From Planctomyces sp. (GTDB lineage Bacteria; Planctomycetota; Planctomycetia; Planctomycetales; Planctomycetaceae), in contig JAHBXW010000028.1 in the NCBI GenBank assembly GCA_019636235.1, positions 1 to 49,478 of the forward strand: a stretch of 49,478 nucleotides of DNA, read 5' to 3'. The number at the start of each line of letters is the position of its first letter. The stretch's first letter is position 1. A model generated the notes under the pieces. It ran no database searches, was not told the DNA's origin, and saw only the letters and a list, made by a program, of their open reading frames with translations. This document shows positions 18,411 to 25,833 of the stretch, piece after piece. The translations under genes and the position numbers were made by a program.

Positions 18411-18427
18411 CCTGCCGTCCTGGCAGG
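18411..18427. other. Small inverted repeat upstream of kdsD
   Basis: CCTGCC-GTCCT-GGCAGG forms a 6-bp stem with a 5-base loop, in the 215-bp gap between the phosphodiesterase-like gene and kdsD. No T-run follows; it may be a weak terminator, an operator or chance. Confidence 0.25.
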
Positions 18428-18554
18428 CAGGGGCGGCAGTTTACGACCGGTCGGCGCAGAGGGTCAATTGGAAGTCGCTGTCCAGCGCAACACGCGGCCG
18501 CAACGAGAGTTTCATCGAACAATGCCCACGCGACACCGCCGGGCGCCTGCGGCG

Positions 18555-19505
18555 TTATGGCCCGGCCGGCTGAAGCCCCACCGGGCGGCCGTCCAGCTCC
18601 CACTCCGGACGCAACTCGACCCCCAGGTACGTCAACACCGTCGGCACGACGTCCACCTGCCAGGTGGGTTCCTCGGAACGCCCCTGCAGCGCCCCCGCGC
18701 CGCTGACGATCAGGAACGTCCGCCGGATCTCCGGGTTGTCATGCCCGTTCCCATGATCGGTCCCTGACCCGCCATGATCCGTACAGACGACCACCAGCCA
18801 CCGCTCGTTTCCCGACGCCTCGCGCTCGCGGACCGCCGCCAGCACGTCGCCGATGTGCCGGTCAACCTGTTCGATCGCCGCGATGTACTCGGGGACCTTC
18901 GGATGGAAACCGTGCTTGTGGCCGCACTCGTCCACCTGGCCGAGATACAGCACGATGCTGTCCGCTGCTTCGCCTTTCAGATTTTCGATGCACGCGGCCG
19001 CCGCCTCGCCATCCCCCTGCGTGTAGCCGTCCAAATCATCGGGGTCGACGTCCGGGAAGTTGCGCACATCGTCCGCGCCGCGGGTGATGATGCGCGCGAT
19101 CGGCGGCCAGGTGCTGAAGGACGCCGTCCGCGCCTCCGGGCGGGCCGCTTTCAGCCGCTCGAAGAAGTGCGGGTAGCGGTCGTAATTCGGGGCCGTGAAT
19201 TTGTTGTCCAGCACGTTGTGCTTGTCGGGCCACACTCCGGTCAGCAGGTTCGACCAGCCCGGCCCGCTGATCGTGTTCGCCGCATCAGTCCGTGTCGGCT
19301 GGCGGATGTCGGTCCCGTCGAAGTAGGTTCCATAGACGGCCAGCGCATCGAGATGCGGCGTCTGTGCGGCCTCCAGCGCATCGGGGCGGCAGCCGTCGAT
19401 GCCGATCACCAGCGCCCGTCGCGCCGGCTCGGCGCCGTCGGCCCCTGCGACCAGTCCGCACACCCACGCCGCGCCCACCGCCGCCAGCCGCCACGTCGCA
19501 CGCAT
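18555..19505 (-). CDS. Secreted phosphodiesterase / alkaline phosphatase superfamily protein
   Basis: A 316-residue exported metalloenzyme of the nucleotide pyrophosphatase/phosphodiesterase group. After a signal peptide (ending near GADGAE) comes the first metal site, VIGIDGCRPDAL. The nucleophile region is SGPGWSNLLTGVWPDKHNV, where a Ser or Thr would be attacked. A LYLGQVDECGHKHGFHPKVP segment and the second metal motif, CTDHGGSGTDHG, complete the set. This arrangement fits hydrolysis of phosphomonoester or phosphodiester bonds outside the cytoplasm; the substrate is not evident. GGGAGCG lies just upstream of the ATG. It is co-directional with the DoxX-like gene, after a 78-bp gap. Confidence 0.88.
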   Translation of the reverse strand: MRATWRLAAVGAAWVCGLVAGADGAEPARRALVIGIDGCRPDALEAAQTPHLDALAVYGTYFDGTDIRQPTRTDAANTISGPGWSNLLTGVWPDKHNVLDNKFTAPNYDRYPHFFERLKAARPEARTASFSTWPPIARIITRGADDVRNFPDVDPDDLDGYTQGDGEAAAACIENLKGEAADSIVLYLGQVDECGHKHGFHPKVPEYIAAIEQVDRHIGDVLAAVREREASGNERWLVVVCTDHGGSGTDHGNGHDNPEIRRTFLIVSGAGALQGRSEEPTWQVDVVPTVLTYLGVELRPEWELDGRPVGLQPAGP

Positions 19506-19583
19506 CGTTCGCTCCCGTGTGTCTCGCGCCTGGATCGGAACCGTCCGACGTTCTCCGCTGTCGTCCGCTGTCCCGCGAGGGCG

Positions 19584-20915
19584 TCAGCTCTTGCGGAACC
19601 GGCGGAACAGCCGGCTGACGATCCCGTCCAGTCCGAACCACGTCCCCGACGGCGTCGCCGCGATCATCAGCAGCGCCAGGGCCTCGATCAGGTTCTTGTT
19701 GATGAACAGAGAATGCTCGGGCCCCGGCGGCTGCGGCACTCCCGGCCACGGCGGAACCACGAGATAGAACGACATCAGCATCACCGCGCCCGCCACGGCG
19801 GCGATCCGCGTCCCCAGCCCCGCCAGCAGCAGCACGCCCAGAATCAGCAGGCCCCACATCGCCCGGTCGCTCGCCTGCACCAACCGCGTCTGCTCGCGAG
19901 GCATCTGGCCCATCGCCAGTTGATCGGCCGACAGCAGCCGCACCGCGTCGTCCTGCAGCGACTTCTCGAGCGTCTTGATGGGTCCGGTCAGCTTGACGCG
20001 CAGCGCCTGAATGTTCGCCCACAGCGCTTCGAGATGCCGCTGTCGGAACTCGACCGGATCCCTGCGCGACGCCTGCAACGACTTCTCATAGGCCGCCAGC
20101 CTGTCCTTGTACTCCTGCACCTCGCCGTACCGGATCAAGGCCACGCCCGGCGCATCCAGCGCGGGTGTTCCCATCTCCGGCGCGTACCGGATCGGAGCGT
20201 TCTGCTCGGACCGCGCGATGACCCCCACCAGCTCCGGATCGCCCCGCAGCGCGGCCTTCAGCTTCTGCCGATAGCTCAGCCGCGTCGAATTCCGCTCCAG
20301 CGTGTCGATCGCCCGGTAGAACGCCGCTGCCGTCGCGTCCGCCGGCTGCGGATCCTCCCCCAGCGTGCCCTCCGCGAACAACTCGCCGGACGGCCCCTTC
20401 GCCACCGGGACCAGCTTGCGCAGTTCCGCCGCCTCGTCCGCCTTAAGCGGCGTCGACGCATCCAGCACCAGCAGCTTGCGGGACGCGTCATACGTCAGCT
20501 TCGGCCCGCCGCGCAGCTTGTCCCGGACCACGCGATCCAGCTCCACCCCCGGCGGCAGAGCTTCCAGCCGCACCGTGTGTTCAGCCGGGCCATCCAGCAG
20601 ATTGTTCAGCGCCGCGCGCTTCGTTTCATCCAGTCGGTAATGCGTGCTGAACCGCGCGGCCCAGTCCGTCCAGCGGTTGCTGACGGTGTCATAGTCCAGC
20701 CACCCGAGCTCGTCGGGGTCGCCCGTCATGCCGCGGAAGGCATCGCGGAACGGCCCCTGCGCGGCTTTCAGATAACCCTCGGCCGTCCAGGGCGTCGACG
20801 TCGACATCGATGCCCGCTTCCAGATGCCCTCGTACAGGAACTGCCAGCCAATCGACAGCCGCAGCAGCACGATCAGGATGACGGCGATCAGCGGGATGCG
20901 TTTCCAGTCAGTCAC
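19584..20915 (-). CDS. DoxX-like membrane protein with a very large inserted loop
   Basis: A 443-residue protein starting with GTG (20913-20915). The first span (about 7-27, LIAVILIVLLRLSIGWQFLYEG) has the look of DoxX/TQO small-subunit helix 1. The remaining DoxX-like helices come only at about 347-425 (WGLLILGVLLLAGLGTRIAA; AGAVMLMSFYLVVPP; NLIEALALLMIAAT). Between them lie roughly 310 mostly charged residues, including a likely coiled-coil or helical stretch (VQEYKDRLAAYEKSLQAS...). The family loop at this place is normally a few tens of residues. The loop should face the periplasm. DoxX proteins are associated with oxidative-stress or quinone-linked complexes; the role here is unknown. 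It follows apbE after 69 bp on the same strand. Confidence 0.78.
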   Translation of the reverse strand: MTDWKRIPLIAVILIVLLRLSIGWQFLYEGIWKRASMSTSTPWTAEGYLKAAQGPFRDAFRGMTGDPDELGWLDYDTVSNRWTDWAARFSTHYRLDETKRAALNNLLDGPAEHTVRLEALPPGVELDRVVRDKLRGGPKLTYDASRKLLVLDASTPLKADEAAELRKLVPVAKGPSGELFAEGTLGEDPQPADATAAAFYRAIDTLERNSTRLSYRQKLKAALRGDPELVGVIARSEQNAPIRYAPEMGTPALDAPGVALIRYGEVQEYKDRLAAYEKSLQASRRDPVEFRQRHLEALWANIQALRVKLTGPIKTLEKSLQDDAVRLLSADQLAMGQMPREQTRLVQASDRAMWGLLILGVLLLAGLGTRIAAVAGAVMLMSFYLVVPPWPGVPQPPGPEHSLFINKNLIEALALLMIAATPSGTWFGLDGIVSRLFRRFRKS

Positions 20916-20984
20916 TCGAACACGTCCTTCAACGGGGGCGCCAGCGCGGGCGGGCCTCCGGAAACCGGCGGCAGCGGAACCTTT

Positions 20985-22094
20985 TCAGTCCGCCCCGTCG
21001 GAGCGAGCGTCTGCGAAGAAGAGACGCTCCTCCGGAAGATTGCAGATCACGGGATGCAGGTTCCCCGCGGCATCCGCCGGAGGAACCAGAATCGCCCCGA
21101 TCTCGAGATGATCTTGACACCACGCCGTGGCCTTTTCCAGCCCCATCACATACAGGGCCGTCGAAAACGCGTCCGCCTCCGCCGCGCTCCGCGCTACCAC
21201 GCTCACCGACAACAACCCCTCGGCCGGCCAGCCCGTCCGCGGGTCCAGGACATGCCCGTAACGCCGCCCCTCATGTCTGTAAAACTGCACGTTCGATCCG
21301 CTCGTCCCCAGCGCTTCGTCCCGCAGCAGCAGCGTCACGTAGGGTTCGTCCAGAAACAGGGGATTCGTCAGCGCCACCGGCCAGCCCCCCTGTCCCAGAT
21401 GGTCCCCCCGCGCCGCGATGCTGCTGTACCCGCCATGCAGCACGAAGTCCTCCAGCCCGGACGCGGCCAGCGCCTCTGCGGCCCGATCCACTCCGTACCC
21501 TTTGCCGACCGCCCCCAGGTCGAACGCGAAACCCGGCGCGGGGAACGAGATCGTCCCCGCCGCTGCGTCAAATCCGATCCGCCGCACGCCGCAGACGTCC
21601 AGCGCCGCCGCGATCTGGCCCTGCGTCGGCACGGTCAACTCCTGCCGGGCGCGGCGCCATAACGCCACCAGCGCCCCGGCGGCGGAATCAAACGCGCCGT
21701 CCGCCCGCTCGCACAGCTCCCGCGTCCAGACCAGGAATTCGAACAGTTCGCGATCCGCCGCCTGCGGACCTTCAGCCGCCGTCGCATTCAGCCGCGCGAC
21801 GTCGCTGTCGTCCCGGTACACCGTCAGCCGCCGTTCGACCTGATGCACGACATCCAGCGCGTCGGACGCCTGCATCACCTGCCGGGGGGGCCCAGGATTC
21901 AGGATCACGTTCCATGGGCAGCCCATGGCCCGCGTTTCCAAACGCACCGTGGCGCCCGCCTGCGTCCCCGCGCTCCCCTCCGTAAGCCGGTCCGCGAGCG
22001 CTTCGCCGGCCCGCTCGACGGCCCGCTGCGCCGCCCGGCCGGACAGGAACTCGCGGCGCGTCGAGGCCGGTCGCTGCGGAGGCTCGCCGGACAT
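20985..22094 (-). CDS. apbE: FAD:protein FMN transferase (ApbE)
   Basis: A 369-residue flavin transferase, which attaches FMN covalently to Thr or Ser in exported proteins, using FAD and Mg2+. Family motifs are FDLGAVGKGYGVDRA, VLHGGYSSIAARG, HVLDPRTGWPAEG and the metal-site stretch ADAFSTALYVMGLE. The N-terminus has a Tat-like TRREFLSG (12-19), but no hydrophobic stretch follows, so export is doubtful. The start at 22094 has AAGGGA upstream; the longer frame to 22394 overlaps the next divergent gene and lacks support. A flavinylation acceptor motif is not evident in the neighbouring DoxX-like protein. Confidence 0.93.
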   Translation of the reverse strand: MSGEPPQRPASTRREFLSGRAAQRAVERAGEALADRLTEGSAGTQAGATVRLETRAMGCPWNVILNPGPPRQVMQASDALDVVHQVERRLTVYRDDSDVARLNATAAEGPQAADRELFEFLVWTRELCERADGAFDSAAGALVALWRRARQELTVPTQGQIAAALDVCGVRRIGFDAAAGTISFPAPGFAFDLGAVGKGYGVDRAAEALAASGLEDFVLHGGYSSIAARGDHLGQGGWPVALTNPLFLDEPYVTLLLRDEALGTSGSNVQFYRHEGRRYGHVLDPRTGWPAEGLLSVSVVARSAAEADAFSTALYVMGLEKATAWCQDHLEIGAILVPPADAAGNLHPVICNLPEERLFFADARSDGAD

Positions 22095-22218
22095 CCCGTT
22101 CCCTTCTAATCGATCGAATTCGCCCCGGGACTGGAATGGCCCCCGCCCGCTCCGGAATTCTACCATGAGGTTCCCGACCCGACGTGCCCGCGCACGCCGG
22201 ACCGCCCCCGAGTCCCGC

Positions 22219-23652
22219 ATGCCCGCCAGCCGAGAACGCATCCTGTTCGTCACCGGCCGGCTCGCCGCCGATCTCGTCGAACGCGTCGTCCGCGAAGTCG
22301 CCGCCGGCTGCGGCTTCGAATTCGAGGTTCGCGTCGTCGGCATCAGCGTCGCCGCCCTGATGCACGGCAACTGGCTGCGCCGCAAACTCACCATCGACGG
22401 CCCCTTCGACCGCGTCCTGCTCCCCGGCTGGTTTCAGGGGGACCTCGCCGAGCTGCACCGCGAATACGGAGTCCGCTTCGAACTCGGTCCCAAGGACATC
22501 CTCGACCTGCCGCAGCACTTCGGTCTCCAGGGGCAGCGCACCGCCGACCTCAGCCGATTCGACATCGAACTCTTCGCCGAAATCAACCACGCCCCGCGGC
22601 TATCCGACGCCGTGCTGCTGCAAACTGCGAAGCACTACCGGGCCAGCGGGGCGGACGTCATCGATGTCGGCTGCGTTCCCGGCGAACGCTGGAACGATGT
22701 CGGCGCGGCGGTGGCCCGGCTGAGGGAGGAAGGCTTTCGCGTCTCGATCGACAGCTTCGATCGCGAAGAAGTCGAGGATGCCGTCGCCGCCGGCGCGGAA
22801 CTGGTTCTCAGCGTGAACTCTTCGAATCTCGCCTGGGCGAAGGACCTGCCCGCGGAATGGATCGTCATCCCGGATGATCCCCGCCTGCCGGATGTTCTCG
22901 ACGGACTGATGGCGGAGCTGCAGGCCGCCGGCCGCGCGGCGCGCGTCGACCCGATCCTCGAACCGGTCGGTTTTGGATTCGCGACGTCATTGGGCCGGTA
23001 TTACGACGTCCGGCGCCGACGCCCCGACTGGCCCATGCTGATGGGCATCGGCAACGTCACCGAGCTGTCCGAAGTCGACAGTGCAGGGCTCAACTTCCTG
23101 CTGGCCGCGATCTGCCAGGAACTCCGGATCGGAAGCATTCTGACCACCGAAGTCGCGAACTTCGCGCGGTCGTCGGTGCGGGAGTTCGATCTGGCGCGTC
23201 GGCTCGTCAAGGACGCGCTCGACAACCGCCGGCTGGTCAAGAACATCGATTCGCCGCTGCTCACGTTGCGCGATCCACGGCTGCGGACGCAGGGTCCGGA
23301 AGCGCTCGCAGCGCTCGCGCGGCAGTTGACCGATCCCAACTTCCGCGTGTTCGTGGAACAGGGGCAGATCCACGTCATGAACCGGGACGGATACTGGCGA
23401 GGCGATGACGCCTTTGAGCTGTTCGACCGCTTCTCCGCGAAGACCAGCCTGGATGCCGGGCACGCGTTCTATCTGGGATTCGAACTTGCCAAGGCGACCG
23501 CTGCGCTGCGGCTGGGCAAGCAGTATGCGCAGGATCAGCCGCTGCGCTGGGGCTTTTTGAGCTGGCCCGAGCCCAGCGCGCACGAACGGCGGCGCCAGCA
23601 ATCATCCGCCGGGCCGCCGGAGGGGACTTCTGAAGACGCCGCGGCGGATTAG
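22219..23652 (+). CDS. DUF6513 / dihydropteroate synthase-like protein (H4MPT-linked C1 metabolism)
   Basis: A 477-residue protein combining an N-terminal DUF6513-like region (ILFVTGRLAADLVERVV) with a pterin-binding TIM-barrel related to dihydropteroate synthase. The barrel shows SGADVIDVGCVPGERW, FRVSIDSFDREEV, MLMGIGNVTEL and ILTTEVANFARSS. Such proteins sit in tetrahydromethanopterin gene sets of methylotrophs and planctomycetes and are thought to act in cofactor synthesis; the exact step is unproven. No other H4MPT genes are in the window. ATG 22219 begins just before the conserved start; ATG 22165 in frame would add 18 residues. Its stop overlaps the convergent tatA stop. Confidence 0.85.
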   Translation: MPASRERILFVTGRLAADLVERVVREVAAGCGFEFEVRVVGISVAALMHGNWLRRKLTIDGPFDRVLLPGWFQGDLAELHREYGVRFELGPKDILDLPQHFGLQGQRTADLSRFDIELFAEINHAPRLSDAVLLQTAKHYRASGADVIDVGCVPGERWNDVGAAVARLREEGFRVSIDSFDREEVEDAVAAGAELVLSVNSSNLAWAKDLPAEWIVIPDDPRLPDVLDGLMAELQAAGRAARVDPILEPVGFGFATSLGRYYDVRRRRPDWPMLMGIGNVTELSEVDSAGLNFLLAAICQELRIGSILTTEVANFARSSVREFDLARRLVKDALDNRRLVKNIDSPLLTLRDPRLRTQGPEALAALARQLTDPNFRVFVEQGQIHVMNRDGYWRGDDAFELFDRFSAKTSLDAGHAFYLGFELAKATAALRLGKQYAQDQPLRWGFLSWPEPSAHERRRQQSSAGPPEGTSEDAAAD

Positions 23653-23963
23653 CCGTTCGTCGAGGACGTCGTCTCGACGGGGGCGGAGGTCGGCGGCTGG
23701 AACTTCGACGCCGAGGCGACCTGCTCGTCGCTGCTCACGCTGGGACGCCGCGCCGGAGCGGGCGAAGACCGCCCGTCGTCCCGCAACTCGTCCTCAAAGC
23801 CGCGCATGCCCTTCTTGAACTCGGTCATGCTCTTGCCCAGGCTGCGGGCCACTTCCGGAAGCCGCTTCCCGAACAGCAGAAGCGCGACGAACAGCACGAC
23901 CAGCATCTCCCAGTGGTTGATGCCGCCGATGAACGCGAGCGTGGATTGATCAAGACCAAACAT
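23649..23963 (-). CDS. tatA: Twin-arginine translocase subunit TatA/TatE
   Basis: A 104-residue pore-forming component of the Tat system, which exports folded proteins. It has a short N-terminal membrane helix (about 17-31, NHWEMLVVLFVALLL), the hinge and amphipathic helix signature FGKRLPEVARSLGKSMTEFKKG (31-52) and a charged, Ser/Pro-rich tail. TatB would usually have a different hinge (Glu-Leu rather than Phe-Gly), so TatA is favoured. No tatB or tatC is next to it. The 3' end shares two bases with the stop of the convergent DHPS-like gene. Confidence 0.92.
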   Translation of the reverse strand: MFGLDQSTLAFIGGINHWEMLVVLFVALLLFGKRLPEVARSLGKSMTEFKKGMRGFEDELRDDGRSSPAPARRPSVSSDEQVASASKFQPPTSAPVETTSSTNG

Positions 23964-24104
23964 TGCCGCTCCTCACGATAATTCGCGCCGGCGGAACTCG
24001 GATGCCGACCGAAAGGTCCGGGGACGCGGCGCGGCGTTCGCCGCCGCTGCTTCGCACCCCTCTTTGGGAGCCCACGCACTACTGGCGAAGGTCTCCACTC
24101 GAGT

Positions 24105-24121
24105 GCCCGCGCAATGCGGGC
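24105..24121. terminator. Weak hairpin after the PQQ-like gene
   Basis: GCCCGC-GCAAT-GCGGGC forms a 6-bp stem and 5-base loop 46 bp past the stop of the minus-strand gene ending at 24167. No T-run follows, so function is uncertain. Confidence 0.3.
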
Positions 24122-24166
24122 GGATGAGCGGAGTCAGTCCCCATTTTATGGCCGTTCGCGTTCAAG

Positions 24167-25417
24167 TCAATTCGTAAGATCGTCCCCGGAATCGTCGGCC
24201 TCCGGCGACGCAACTCCCTCTTCCGGCGCGAATTCCGGAAGAATCGGCCGGCGCTCCGGATGCCGGTAGTACGTCGGGAACGACTTCCCCTGCTCGTGCA
24301 GGCAGACCACCAGGCCCGTCGACGTCGCCACGTACACCCGGTCGGTCAGCTCATTTCCGGCCAGCACCGAGAACGCCCGCATCGGAATCCGGCCCGCCAG
24401 GCGGCCGCTCGCCCGGTCCACCGCCGCCAGGTTCCCCACATCGTCCAGAGCGTACAGCCGCTTCTCGCCCGCGGCCAGAAACTTCGACGCCTCCCGCTGA
24501 CGCCACAGCTCGCCGCCGGTCGCCGCATCCAGGCAGAACATCCCGCTTCGAATCGGCGACACGAACACCTGGCCTCCCACCACCCGCGGCTGGCGGATGA
24601 TCGGCGCCCCAGACGTGAAGGCCCACCGCGTCCGGCCATTGGACACGTTCACCGCCAGCATCCGCGAATCCTCCGATGCCAGATACAACGCGTCCCGGCT
24701 GCGGCCCATCGGCGTCTCGACGCGGTCATTCGTTTCGATCTGGTACTTCAGGCTGCGCTCCGGCGCATCGACTCCGTACAGCGCCCCCACGATGCTCACG
24801 AAGTTCACGGTGTGGCCGTCCGATGCGACCGAGATCACCGTGTCCGGCGTCTTGTAGCGCCAGACCTGAGCGTTGTGGCTGTATTCGGGCAGCTTCCGCT
24901 CGGAGAACAGGTTCCGAATTGTCCGCAGGTCGTACGCGTACGTGCTGCCGTCGACGCACCCGACGTACACCATCCGGTCGTCGATCTCGGGCGTGCAGGA
25001 GGGATGATTCGGGACGCGGAGCTGCCAGCGGATCACGCCGGTCGCCTTGTCGAGCGAGTACATGTGCAGGCCGATCGTGACGATCACCTCGCTCTCGTTC
25101 GTCGCCGCGGGAAACGCCCGAATGCCAGGACGCCCCAGAAGCACCGACCACAGAGCCCGCCCCGTGTCGTTGCGAAAGGCCGTCAGCAGCCCCTGCCGCG
25201 ACTGCGCGATGACCACTTGCTCGTCGGGGATCAGAAACTCGATCTCGTCCTGCGAAGCGTCGACGACGGCCCGTCCCCACCACGACATCGACAGCCCGAC
25301 TCGCTCGAGACTCCGGTAATCCGGCAGCTCCTGCGCCGCAGCGGAGCGGGCCGCACTCGAAATCAACGCCAGGCCCAGGGCGACAAACGCAAGCCACGGT
25401 CGAACGCCGCGAAGCAT
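24167..25417 (-). CDS. Secreted PQQ-like beta-propeller protein
   Basis: A 416-residue exported propeller of the outer-membrane-assembly BamB-like or PQQ-repeat class. A signal peptide (LAFVALGLALISSAARSAAAQ) leads into blades with the TGRALWSVLL, TGVIRWQLRVP, NGRTRWAFTSG and TGGELWRQRE pattern. Other phrases (YVGCVDGSTYAYDLRT; LYALDDVGNLAAVD) fit a seven- or eight-bladed ring. No heme, metal or catalytic motif is visible, so a scaffold role is most likely. ATG 25417 has GAGGA upstream and starts the signal; the 114-bp extension to 25531 is probably not used. The tail is acidic. The gene stands alone, 416 bp after the ABC permease. Confidence 0.85.
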   Translation of the reverse strand: MLRGVRPWLAFVALGLALISSAARSAAAQELPDYRSLERVGLSMSWWGRAVVDASQDEIEFLIPDEQVVIAQSRQGLLTAFRNDTGRALWSVLLGRPGIRAFPAATNESEVIVTIGLHMYSLDKATGVIRWQLRVPNHPSCTPEIDDRMVYVGCVDGSTYAYDLRTIRNLFSERKLPEYSHNAQVWRYKTPDTVISVASDGHTVNFVSIVGALYGVDAPERSLKYQIETNDRVETPMGRSRDALYLASEDSRMLAVNVSNGRTRWAFTSGAPIIRQPRVVGGQVFVSPIRSGMFCLDAATGGELWRQREASKFLAAGEKRLYALDDVGNLAAVDRASGRLAGRIPMRAFSVLAGNELTDRVYVATSTGLVVCLHEQGKSFPTYYRHPERRPILPEFAPEEGVASPEADDSGDDLTN

Positions 25418-25833
25418 GGCAAGGATCCTCAGGGCGCGGCGTCCCACGAGGGAAACGCATGGCGCCAAACCGGTCGAGGCAGCAGCATCCTTGCCGTCCG
25501 TCCGACCGGAGACCGGCCGGAACACTCCCACGGCCGCGCCGGAGCGCGGCCTGATTCCCGTTCCACTATCTCCGGCGGAAGGACGCCGGGAAAGGCCAGA
25601 AATCTCTCGCTGGAATCGTCTCCCCGCGCGGCGAAAGTTCGGTCGAACCGCCGACAGCCGCGGAATTCCGTCGCGGCCGCACGCCGGCCCCGGTCCCCCG
25701 CGGAGCGACGGGCGAACTTCACGCCGCTTCGCCAGGCGTTACAGGCCGTCCGGTCCGGCTGCGTGGATGGAACCAGCCGCCCGACAATGCGGACACTCGT
25801 CAAGCCGGCCTCGGCACGCACGCAACGGCCGCT
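25418..25833. other. Non-coding region between the ABC permease and the PQQ-like gene
   Basis: These 416 bp separate two co-directional minus-strand genes. A 130-codon open frame (25429-25821, minus) crosses it but shows no domain, signal or upstream ribosome-binding site, and I treat it as chance. I find no hairpin with a T-run or confident promoter. Confidence 0.5.

Noticed and set aside
25429-25821. Open frame of 130 codons on the minus strand between two genes
   Set aside because: No recognisable motif, no ribosome-binding site, composition like a random GC-rich frame.
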